Shown here one piece after another: positions 48,301-57,494 of a stretch of 64,000 nucleotides of DNA (within the stretch, counting starts at the first letter, position 1; every line of letters begins with the position of its first letter). The stretch is taken from positions 2,120,179 to 2,184,178 of the forward strand of contig NC_134975.1 in the NCBI RefSeq assembly GCF_965638725.1, read 5' to 3'. Below the pieces are notes generated by a model, which searched no databases, was not told where the DNA came from, and saw only the letters and a program-made list of their open reading frames with translations. Source of the stretch: Aptenodytes patagonicus. Taxonomy: Eukaryota > Chordata > Aves > Sphenisciformes > Spheniscidae. The position numbers and the translations under genes are program-made.

Positions 48301-50764
48301 TCAGGGCAGGGAGGCTTCAACACACACTTAGAAGCAAAGAGCTGACCCAGTGCAGCTCCCTTGAATAATGAATGAGAGTATAAAGTATGTGTGTTCATTG
48401 TGAGCCCTTCCTGCCAACCATGGGGCTTTTTTGGAGGTGCAGGGGGCACAGTTGAGGGTGCATTAGACTGCCAGCTTGATGTGGCCCCTTGATGCTTTTG
48501 GGGTAGGTCTGCATTGTTTGTTAACTGCAGGTCTGCTTGAGTCCACGCTTGCCTCACATCAAAGTTTGCTGGAGACCAGCTGGCTCTGAACAAGCTCTGG
48601 GGCATAATAGGAGAGAAAACCTGAGCTTGCATTAACCCTAAGTGTTGCGCTCTTGTGTGCGGTGTGGGAGGGCTGAGAAGCTGAGGATCACCTGAAGAAA
48701 GTCTTCCAAAATGTAGCCAGTGGAGAGAAATAGGGTCTGCCTTTCAGAAGAACGTATCTTGGGATGAGATCAGCTTCCTTTGCAGGCTGATGTCCATCCA
48801 GTGCCCAAAAAATCATGTAGGCATGAACTTCTAGGGATCTAAGTTGAGCAGATGGCTCCGGGGCTCTGCAGATACACAGAGACGGTCTGGCCAGTAGATG
48901 TCAGAAGTCCATGGGCAGTAGTGTTTTCCACCAAGGAGGTGAGATGCCCACCAATGTACCCTGCTCCATCCCTGCAGCGTGCCAAGCTGGAGGCAGCCAT
49001 TGCTGAAGCCGAGGAACGTGGTGAGTTGGCTGTCAAAGATGCCAAGGCAAAGCTGGAGGAGCTGGAGGCAGCTCTGCAGAAGGCGAAGCAGGACATGGCC
49101 CGGCAGCTCCGTGAGTACCAGGAGCTCATGAACGTCAAGCTGGCCCTGGACATTGAGATCGCGACCTACAGGAAGCTGCTGGAGGGCGAGGAGAGCAGGT
49201 GGGTGTAACCTGTGGGTTTTACGTGAGGAAGGGTCCAGCCCTTTGTTCCCATTGCTTGGGGACATTGTGAGGACCCAATTCCAATTTCTGCAAGGAAACA
49301 CAGAAGAGAAAACCTTGCATTTTAAACTGATTTTTGATCCTAAAAATGCTTTGGCTGAAGAGCCAAACTGGCAAGTTCTGGGGAAAATTTGATACTTTTG
49401 GTGAAAATATGCAAAGAAGAAAAAAGTTGTTTTCCATCATATGTTTGAAGCTGTGGCAGAAAATTTCCAAGTGGCTCAAATCCCCATGGAATTAGGACAG
49501 AGCTTCTGTGCTCTTTCAGCCTCCTGCCAGGTGATAACAGAGCTTGTAAATGTAGGGCCAGAACAAAGCGCTGGATGGCACACTTATCTTGTCTGAATTA
49601 TTTACAACAGCAGTAATAACTCACTGCCATTGTCTTCATCCTCAGCGCTGAGGCCCTGAGGGAACACTGAGTAATGCAGAGTCTAACCTGTCCTCTTCCT
49701 TTTTGCCTTTGTGTTTTTCTTCTCCAATAGGTTGGCTGGTGATGGAGTTGGCAACGTCAACATCTGTGAGTTGATTTTATAATTTATTATATTTACACAT
49801 AGCCATATGCCTATTGAAAATGCAGGTGGGGACCAGCTGGGTCTGCGTGCAGGAGCCTCATAGTGCCCTGCCTTATCTTCTGCAACCCAGTTAGCCCCCT
49901 TCTTAAATGGGAGCCCCCCGAGACAGAAGTTATTAGTGCTTTTGGCTCCATGGCAGACTTCAGCTCTAACTCATCTGTATGAAATTTAGCTTGGGGGAAT
50001 ATTGATCTTTCTTTCCTCCCATGTTTGTATGGAGAAAAATGTACTAATGAGAAAAGGCATTGCCTGGATTGGAAGTTAGTGCAAAGGTGACGTTAGAGGG
50101 TGTCTTTCCAGCTTGGGAAGCATTGTGTACTGACCTTGCCTGGACATTGGACAGATGCTGGTGTCTCAGAGACGCTGTGTACAGCTCTAAACCGGTGGCT
50201 CTACTTTTCATCCACTTAATTGCCACTGATAGCTGGTGAACCACGTGCCCACAGCCTCTTTGGTGCACCAAGAGATGAGCTGAATGTGTTTATGATACGG
50301 GGTTCTCCATGCTGCAGGGGGTCCTGAGCCAGACTGAGTGATAGAGAAGGAAATGGGCTGCTCAACCCTCACATGCGTCTGGCTTAGCGCAGAGAATAAA
50401 TGCTCTGGGCCAAAATGTAATGAGAGATTAGTATCCTGGGCCCTGTGTTTTGCAGGAGATCGTAGAGAGTTTTCATCTGGTTGCTGCAATTTAAAAATGC
50501 CCTTTTTGTGAGGGTGCCAAACTGGGTTCGAAGTTCCCTGGTGCTCACGTTTGGTTTGCTTCTCTCTGTGCCATAGCCATGGTCAGCTCCGGTGGTGGAG
50601 GTGGCTATGCCAGTTCCAGTGGATTTCTGGGAGGAGGAATCGGAGGAGGCCTTAGCCTGGGAGCAGGCATGGGCAGCGGGGCGCTCGGCTTCTCCTCTGG
50701 GGGTGGCTCCAAATCCTACACCGTCACCACAACCTCGTCCAGCAGGAGAAGCTTCAGGAAGTAA
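41913..50764 (+). CDS. KRT7: KRT7-like type II keratin (gene span, 9 coding exons)
   Basis: This gene encodes a 499-residue type II keratin, expected to form filaments with a type I keratin in simple or glandular epithelium. Exons: 41913-42311, 43092-43300, 45859-45919, 46428-46523, 47297-47461, 47603-47728, 48978-49198, 49731-49765 and 50577-50764 (1500 nt with stop). Head 1-115, rod 116-426, tail 427-499. Rod-end motifs are canonical: [18 protein letters not shown] and [16 protein letters not shown] with [14 protein letters not shown]7 is favoured by [19 protein letters not shown] in exon 7, [12 protein letters not shown] in exon 8 and a tail that follows the human KRT7 pattern (GGGIG, then MGS-AL-FSS, ending SRRSFRK). 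The neighbouring divergent KRT80-like gene supports this. Unlike human KRT7, head and tail are rich in glycine loops, and I find no cysteine in the protein. The ATG at 41913 has G at -3 and sits about 80 nt after the likely transcription start. A KRT5/75-type relative is the alternative, less likely on tail and position. Confidence 0.9.
42312..43091 (+). other. KRT7-like intron 1
   Basis: A 780-bp intron. No exon, repeat or clear regulatory motif seen. Confidence 0.75.
43092..43300 (+). CDS. KRT7: KRT7-like exon 2
   Basis: A 209-bp exon, residues 134-203 (last codon AA|A), starting [15 protein letters not shown] and ending LVEDFKTK. Acceptor TTTCCAG. The donor is AA|GTAACG; reading on past it would give a stop-like AAGTAA, so the splice is needed. 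Confidence 0.95.
43301..45858 (+). other. KRT7-like intron 2
   Basis: A 2.56-kb intron. It contains an A tract (43787-43804) that could be a retroposon tail, and a CpG-bearing stretch near 44530-44640. No exon seen. Confidence 0.75.
45859..45919 (+). CDS. KRT7: KRT7-like exon 3
   Basis: A 61-bp exon, residues 203-223: [20 protein letters not shown]. Acceptor CTGGCAG, donor GTGTGT. The frame is joined by the single A that completes the lysine codon. Confidence 0.95.
45920..47296 (+). other. KRT7-like introns 3 and 4
   Basis: Introns of 508 and 773 bp flanking exon 4. Nothing notable apart from splice signals. Confidence 0.7.
46428..46523 (+). CDS. KRT7: KRT7-like exon 4
   Basis: A 96-bp exon, residues 224-255: starts [16 protein letters not shown] and ends FLRSLYEA. 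Acceptor TTTTTAG, donor GTAAGG. Confidence 0.95.
47297..47461 (+). CDS. KRT7: KRT7-like exon 5
   Basis: A 165-bp exon, residues 256-310: [18 protein letters not shown] then [20 protein letters not shown], ending WYQNK. Acceptor CTGGCAG, donor GTGAGT. Confidence 0.95.
47603..47728 (+). CDS. KRT7: KRT7-like exon 6
   Basis: A 126-bp exon, residues 311-352: [20 protein letters not shown] onward, ending EIENAKAQ. Acceptor GTCACAG, donor GTGAGG. Confidence 0.95.
47729..48977 (+). other. KRT7-like intron 6
   Basis: A 1.25-kb intron. No repeat or exon recognised. Intron 5, before exon 6, is only 141 bp. Confidence 0.7.
48978..49198 (+). CDS. KRT7: KRT7-like exon 7
   Basis: A 221-bp exon, residues 353-426 (last codon AG|G): [19 protein letters not shown] through the canonical rod end [11 protein letters not shown]. 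Acceptor CTGCAG, donor GTGGGT. This is the stretch most like human KRT7. Confidence 0.96.
49199..50576 (+). other. KRT7-like introns 7 and 8
   Basis: Introns of 532 and 811 bp around the 35-bp exon 8. Nothing else recognised. Confidence 0.7.
49731..49765 (+). CDS. KRT7: KRT7-like exon 8 (35 bp)
   Basis: A 35-bp micro-exon, residues 426-438, reading [13 protein letters not shown], the usual start of a type II tail. Acceptor CCAATAG, donor GTGAGT. Confidence 0.93.
50577..50764 (+). CDS. KRT7: KRT7-like exon 9 (tail)
   Basis: Residues 438-499 and a TAA stop. A serine/glycine-rich tail: [15 protein letters not shown], then [20 protein letters not shown], ending SSSRRSFRK. Acceptor GTGCCATAG. 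Confidence 0.95.
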
Positions 50765-50886
50765 CTACAGGAACGGACATCAGCAGTACCCATTACCTGG
50801 GAGGAGGGAAACCATAGAAAGAAAAGTTTTGTTGCCTTTTATGGGACAAATTGGCTGGAAAATTTCTGCAGTGATGAATGAATTGG

Positions 50887-50892
50887 AATAAA
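50887..50892 (+). terminator. Proximal polyadenylation signal of the KRT7-like gene
   Basis: AATAAA 123 nt after the TAA stop, giving a short 3' UTR. Confidence 0.7.
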
Positions 50893-51853
50893 ATATACCA
50901 GAGTACCTGACCCTGCCACGTCACGCTTAAGGCTTGATCCTGCACTGTTGAACTCGGTGGGAACCATTCCACTGAGAGCAGGTTCAAGCCAGTAGGGTGA
51001 AATTTATCCAGTGAAGTGGGCAGTATAACGCTTTTGTTACTGATGTGCTTGGTAGCCCCTGCTCAGGGCTGGATTTCACCCTTTGAAGGGCAAAGCAATC
51101 ATTTGAGTGGCAAGCTATTCCACATTTCTGTTGTGGTTTTGCAAAAGACACCAGAAGATTATCTCCCTCTTAATATGATTTGGAAGACTTTATTCCCTTA
51201 GGCTCCTCAGAAAATGCCAACCCTTGTTAAAATTTCAGTCTGGGTTTGTTTTCTTAAAGTATATCAAGAAGAAAACAGTGAAACTGTTTTGTGTTTCTCT
51301 TTATTTTCTTTGGAAATGGGCTCAGAAATGGAATTCAACAATACTACTCTGAGTGAAGCTGATTTCTTACCGAAGGCAATGCAGACAGATTTACTTTCAG
51401 GTTCTTTATAGCGAAGTAACTCATAAACAAGCTCCCCCACCCATTCCCTCTCCTTAGAAGAAGCCCAAAGCTTAAGGGATATGAAGTTGCTTAAAATTAT
51501 AAGTAGCACACTAAAATGGGAGATAACAGTCCCCATCCTTGGATGTCTCTGTTTACCACCCTGTATTTCAAAGTGTATCTAGTGATATCTGCTGTCTTTA
51601 CTACAGCTAGGGAAAAAGCGTGTTTTGTTGATGCATCATTACAATAACTACTTGTTCCTGCTAAAATGTGTCTTCAACTTAAACATGCCAGGGAAAATAG
51701 TTAGGTTGTTACTGCAGTAGGAAGAATTGTTAGCTAAATAACTCAAAGAAACTGCACAGAATTGTTGTATTGCATACTCAGCCATGTCTTAGCAGTGTAT
51801 CTTTGGTTGACGTTTTATGCCTTTGTGGTCTGAGACCTTGTCATGAGGCCATT

Positions 51854-51859
51854 AATAAA
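51854..51859 (+). terminator. Possible distal polyadenylation signal of the KRT7-like gene
   Basis: A second AATAAA about 1.1 kb after the stop, in ATTAATAAAGTTTCCC context. The DNA between the two signals is AT-richer than its surroundings and could be an extended 3' UTR. Confidence 0.35.
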
Positions 51860-54800
51860 GTTTCCCTATTGCGTGCTTCTTCAGTCCCAGCTGCGTTCCT
51901 TGTCTGTGCTGCCCTGGATGCTCAGGAGCTCTGGAAAACATCCAATGTTCTCACCTTCCTCCTGTCTCCAGAGCCTGCTCCTGGCTGTGTCCCCTGGAGC
52001 AGTGCCACACTGTGGTCAGGGTCGGGATTTAGGGTTTGCTGCCTGCACAGTCTTTCATTCCTGGGTGAATTTTACCTGCCTGCTCTGCACCAAGTCTGGG
52101 CGGTGGGATGATGGGACTGGTTTTGTTCAAGCACTTGGCTTCAGCCCAGCCCCTGATCAGGACTGAAACTGTCTGAGACCAATCTGTCTCTGAGCACCAT
52201 CTTCCTCTGATGAGCTGAGAGAAGCTAAACATTGGAGGTTGCCAAACATCCCTCTTGCAGATGGCCAAAGCTTGGAGAGGTGAATCTGGGCCTTGCTGCA
52301 TGAGGACAACTCATTCCTGCTCCTTTTGGGGCAGCGCGGGGTGAGAAAGGCTATCCCCAGGGTGATTTGTGCTTGCTCCCACCCCTCTCGTAGGGCCACG
52401 ATGCAGACGCATGGTGTGCCCTCGCTGGAGCTACTGTTGCAGAAGGCATCACCCCAGTGGAAATGGGGCCAGGCAGAGATTTTGTAGTCACTGAGAAAAG
52501 CTGTTTCCTCCAGGATGAGGATGGTGATGAGGTTGCCAGGGCCTTGAATGATGCTTTATCCACCTGCGCACTACCTGGACCCCGTCGCTCCAGTGCCCAA
52601 CACAGCCCGGCACCTCATGACTGAGCAAGCGCAGTGCTGAGCCTGTGTGTGGTTTTCCTACACGCGCAGCACTAATGGCAGGGAGGGGAGGAATCCAGGG
52701 TGCCCAGCAGAGCCATGTTATCAGCGGCCCAGCACACCCAGCTCACAGCTTTTATATCATAGCCAAAAAATCGAAATAAAAAAAATCCCCTGAAGTTAAT
52801 TGAAACGAAGAGCTCAAAGACAGACATTGCCCAGATGTTTTTGGCAGGGGGTGCCAAAGTTTGCTGTCATTTGCGTGGCTTTGTGATACTTAGTGAGGAG
52901 TTGTGGATCTCTCTTAGCCTTACAAGAGATTAGCAGGGTTCCATCGCTGCTCCTTGAATTTTTGGGTATCAGGCTTGCAGCACTGCCCTGGGAAAGGGGC
53001 ACATACAGTCTGTGTGGCTGCAGCTTTTCCCCATTCGCAGAACAACATAAGCTGCATAATGGTGCTGGGGAAAAGGGGATCTGCAGGCTTTGGGAAACAC
53101 TGTGAAGTATCTTTGTGAGTCCGTGGAGATGGATGCACTTTGTGCTTTGTGCTCATTCTTTGGATCCGGTCTTGGCTCAGTCTGGGGTCATAAGTGGAGC
53201 TGGTTGAAATTTAATCTCTCTGCTTCAGAGGGGATGCTGATATGAAGGCAAAGTGCCCTGAATTAGCGTAAAAGCAGAGTGTCTTATTGACTGCAATTTC
53301 TGCAAGTTGGATTCAGGAGAAATAATTCAGCTTCAGAAGCAGCTTTGCAACAGGGGAGATTTTTGTACCTCTAGAGAAGGGAGGCAGACGTGACCCAGAG
53401 AAACCCAGCACCCACCCACTCCAGAGCCTTCCACCACAGAGCGCTGCCGCTGCCAGACTGAGCAGCGTGTGAGGGGCCTTCTGTGCTGACGCTCGCTCCT
53501 CGGCAGACAGAGCCATCACCCAGCTCTTGATGCTTGGGCTGAGTCTCCTAGGTGCCAGACTTTGCCTCCCACTGCTTGTCTGAACGGCAGCTGAGCTTCC
53601 CGTGCTGGTGGGCAGGATGTCACTGCTGGAGAGAATAGAGGCAAAAAAGGATGGTGATGGGAGCAAGCAGGTCTCAGAGGTATTAAAAGACAGAAAAAGC
53701 CATCAAACGATCCGCAAAGCAGTATTTTTTGGCCTCCCTGTTTTGCAGCAGTGACGAAGAAGAATAACAAGCATCTGAAATGTGGATAAAATCATACACA
53801 GACAAGGGATGTTCATGTTGGTGCGGGGCCGGGAACGTGCCTGGTCTGGACATCGGGGTGACCTGGCAAGCTGCTGTGGTTCATGGAGGAGCCGTGAATT
53901 TGGGCTCAAAGAATTTAGGGAAAGCTGGAGGACGTTTAGCTTTGCAAATGTGAGTTGAGGGAAAGATGGAGCCCAGTAGAGAGCAAAGACAATTGCAGAG
54001 GGCAATTCCTCCTCAAATAGGCAAGTCCTTTGACCCGTCTGGTGACACCTCAGGGACACTATTCTGTTCATGCTTTGGGGCAGGGTATGGCCAAGACATC
54101 CCTTCCAGCCCTGTTTTCCCTCCTGTTACGATTTAGGCAGGTAATACTACACAGTCAGGAGCACATCCATCTTTCTATACTCAGCTGTGTATTTTCAGCC
54201 TTCCACAGTACAGCTCCATAACTGTAAGTGTCGCCTTCATCACTGAAACATCTCAAAGCCCTTAGTTATTATCATGTCAGTTAAACATCTTAATGGCTCT
54301 GCCCTGGTGAAAGCATGTTAATGGCTGGGGAGGTTGCTCCATGCATGCGCTTTACTCACAGGCATTAAAGATGCCCAGCTGATTTTATCTGGGCGGTCAG
54401 TAGTATTTCCTCTTTCCAAGCCAACTGTACAAGGAAATCTTGCTGCTTCCTCAGCTCATAAAAGCAGTGAAATTGCTTTTTTTCCTTCTTACAGTGTTGC
54501 CGGTTTCCATGCAGGGATAAAGCCCAGCTATCCCTGCCAAGGCTCAGAGTGCTTCAGCTTCTGCCTCTTGCTCTCTGCAGGGTAAACTGCACAATAATTA
54601 AGTATACTTTATAATACTTATCTAAGTATACTTTATAATATATTTTTTTAATCTAATACTTTAAGCAAATACTTCTTTGAGTGTTTGTTCTATCTCTGCT
54701 TACTCCTGGCCTCTATATTTCTCCCCCCTCCTGGTGAGCTGTCCTGATTTTCTCTCTCCAGTTAAGTGCCCCAGCTGAATGATGTGTTCCTGCTGGACCA

Positions 54801-54929
54801 TCCCTGGTGTTTCCTTCTGGGCTGCGTTGCAGAATGCGGTCGCTTCGCTCTGTCCACCTACCCCTGTGGCACTGCTATACCACCAGCTGCAAACCCTGGG
54901 ATGCGAGGTTGGCCATGTGTTATTGCAAT

Positions 54930-55050
54930 AACAGGACTGAGGTCATTGGCAACGCAGTTCTGTCCACAGATGTCAGAGTGTTTTACAAAGGAAGTAAGTT
55001 CTGTTCTTCTCTGCGGGGAAACTGAGGCAGAGGAAGGGTGAGGACTTGGA
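54930..55050 (+). mobile_element. MIR/CORE-SINE-like relic
   Basis: GTTTTACAAAGGAAGTAAG followed by GGGGAAACTGAGGCAGAGGA in MIR order. Confidence 0.5.
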
Positions 55051-55179
55051 TGCAACCAGGCCTGAGAAGAAGGCTGCAGGTGCTGGGGAGCTTTCTTCAG
55101 TTCCCTGGTGTTTAAGCTGCACTTGCTTCAGTTTCCATCAGTTTTTCAGTAACTACCAAGGCCAAGACCCTGCTCTGAG

Positions 55180-55720
55180 GTTGATTGAGATTTTCATCTT
55201 GTGTTTAAAAGGAATTAAATGGCACGAAACCAGTATGGGCTGGGCTGAGTCCCCAGCTCCCACTGGGCAGGGAGGAGCTAGGTGGGGGGGAGACAACTCC
55301 TATCCTGGGAAGGCTTCCACCTGGGAAGCCTGATTAGCTTGATGGGAATCCTAATTGGCTTGATGAGGTTATAAAGGGCAACACCCCATACAGTAGAGAT
55401 GAAATGAGGTCCTCCAGCCTCTTGCTGGAGATGGTGGTACTTTGTGCTCCTGCACTGGAGCAGCCACAGCCTGGGAAGAGGTATGTATTATGGGCTGGGA
55501 GCTGGGTCTGTTTTGCCTAGGGGGTTGCGGTAATGAAGCTGGGCCCTGCCAGAGAGCTGAGTGGGACCTGGTCTGGTGCCAGGATGAGAGGAAGGACAAG
55601 GGCACCCCCTTGACCATCCAGCAGGTCCTGGTGTATGGCTTTGAGGAGTTCCCAGGCAACATGAGGCAATCGGTGATGGATTTAAGGGGATTTAGCAATC
55701 AATGGTAGTAATAAAAAGTT
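55180..55720 (+). mobile_element. Possible retroelement (LTR-like) remnant
   Basis: A block with paired CTGGGAAGGCTTCC / CTGGGAAGCC segments, GATTAGCTTGATGGGAATCC and ATTGGCTTGATGAGG repeats, TATAAAGGG (about 55371), and a closing AATAAAAAG, unlike the flanking DNA. This is the layout of a promoter plus polyadenylation signal, as in an LTR. No matching element known to me. Confidence 0.25.
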
Positions 55721-56240
55721 TCAGTTAGCTTTATGCAAATTGCTAGAGCATCTTTGCTTAGTCATTGCCCTCTAAATGTTTTAGTTTGTTTGTTTTTCCT
55801 GGGGGAAAAATCATTTGGGGCTCCGCCCTGGCCTAATGAAGACATCTAACCTGGGAAGCACCTGTTTCTCGTGCCTTGCTGGCAGCCAGCTGTGTCATAA
55901 ACACCTAGCATTGAGTGGAATGGATCCTGCTCCTTGTGTGCAGGTGTGAGGAAGAAGAGAGCTGTACTTCCAACTCGGTGGTGCTCTGGAGAAAGGTTAT
56001 AACCCCTCTCCTTGCATAGCTGCTCATGTGCATGGACAATAGATGCATTGGGGGTTATGGGAGACCATTGAGGTGCGATGTCTGGGTTAGGAAGGAAGAG
56101 TTCCCAGCGGATAGAGGGCTTGGCCTGTGCCTGTTTTAGACCCCTGTAAGCATTGGCATTGAGATCCCGGAGCAGAGACAAGAATTAACCCTCCTTTCCC
56201 CAAATGAAGATGTCGAATGTAGGTAACTGTGCTATGTCAA

Positions 56241-56246
56241 TTTATT
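56241..56246 (-). terminator. Candidate polyadenylation signal of the KRT84-like gene
   Basis: AATAAA on the minus strand about 1.04 kb after the stop. An ATTAAA variant lies closer, at 56974-56979. The distal site is supported by a near-copy of its context at 63581. Confidence 0.5.
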
Positions 56247-56532
56247 GGAGTTGCAAGACTAAAACTAGGATGAAAGCTGCTGACAAAATATAAGGTCATT
56301 AGAAATCAATCCCCACTTCCTCTTTTTCTTCCCAAATAGGATTAATGTACACATACTAGCAGTTCAGTGTGCTAGGTACTGGACAACTGGGAAGGCAATT
56401 GTTGCTGGTCCCGTGCATTTAAGGTTGGGTTTGGATCCCTTGAATAAGATCACAGAGGAGCTTTGTGTCCTGGGGCCAGATACGTTGATGGATCAGTCCC
56501 TTCCATACCTGACAGTGGACTCTGGCCCCCAG

Positions 56533-56718
56533 ACTCTTCAGTTATGACGGCATTTATGGCAACAGATGAGCCATACCATTAAAAACCCAGAAGGAAAAGG
56601 AAAGTTGAGGATCAGTTTCAAAACAACTCTTCAGTTATGACAGCATTTATGGCAACAGATGAGCCATACCATTAAAAACCCAGAAGGAAAAGGAAAGTTG
56701 AAGATCAGTTTCAAAACA
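56533..56718. repeat. 93-bp tandem duplication
   Basis: Two adjacent 93-bp units (56533-56625 and 56626-56718) differ at only two positions, so the duplication is recent. Each reading frame I checked contains stops. It lies in the presumed 3' UTR of the KRT84-like gene. Confidence 0.95.
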
Positions 56719-57282
56719 GGTAATGCAAGCACATAAGCAAACTGAAATCTACCCTTTGGGGCAAATAATCAATGAAATCGATGCAGTGTGTAGGGAAACT
56801 GCAAGCTAGGCAATTTTGGGTGAGTTCTGCTTATGCTGGGGGTGTATGTGTAATCTAAAAGGCTGGCTGATAAAACTAGGTTGATCCAGGGTGGGAGATG
56901 CTAAGACAACTGGGCTGGATAAAGCTCTAATGAAAACACTCTTAGGTAGAAGGTGCCCTCTCTCACACTTCATTTTAATCCTTGAATTTGTAGGAGTGGG
57001 AAGACCAGGGAACTACACCAAAGGCACCTTGTTTTAACTGCATAATGGGAGTGATGAGGGAGATTTTAGCCCCTCTTCCTCCTAGATTCCCTAGCAGAAA
57101 TAGCAAAATTCTTGACTATAGAAAAGCCCTCTTTGTTTTTTGTATCCCCATGCATGCAAAATGGGTGTGCAGCCTGGGGGAGCTGGGTGCACACGATCGG
57201 CTCTGGCCTGGCTGTTGCTGTGTGTTGGCAGAAAGGCGTGCGTGTTGCTTTGTTTCCAGCCTTGCCATTTATCTACAGCTCT

Positions 57283-57494
57283 TTACATGTTGCTCCTGGC
57301 TGACTTGCTCATGGACACCACCTTCATGTGGGAGCCTCTCATGCTCCTGCTGCTAACACCATCACTGCAGCTCACTGCTGTGCCGCAGACCCCCACACTG
57401 CTGGTCCAGCATGCGCTTTTGTTGGCTGATGCACGGGCACTTGCAAAGCCAGGCTCTGGGCCATAGGTGGGACCTCCCTGCGAATGGCAGACAG
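57283..57494 (-). CDS. KRT84: KRT84-like exon 9 (tail)
   Basis: Residues 456-525 and a TAA stop: [19 protein letters not shown], then [20 protein letters not shown], ending [13 protein letters not shown]. The acceptor CTTTTGCAG joins in frame. GPEP at 467-470 and the basic-hydrophobic end resemble KRT84 rather than the Cys-Gly-dense tails of KRT81/86. Confidence 0.85.

Larger units (their letters stand above)
50893..56240. other. Convergent spacer between the KRT7-like and KRT84-like genes
   Basis: About 5.3 kb between the first KRT7-like polyadenylation signal and the distal KRT84-like one. No gene recognised. It includes a possible extended KRT7-like 3' UTR up to about 51880, an AT-rich direct repeat (54599-54641, two AAGTATACTTTATAATA-like units), a MIR-like relic and a possible retroelement remnant (55180-55720). 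Confidence 0.65.

Noticed and set aside
50518-50545. tRNA T-loop-like GGGTTCGAAGTTCCC
   Set aside because: No A box, anticodon stem or acceptor stem at the right distance.
56533-56718. 93-bp repeat as a repeated protein domain (31 codons)
   Set aside because: Each reading frame checked contains a stop within the unit.
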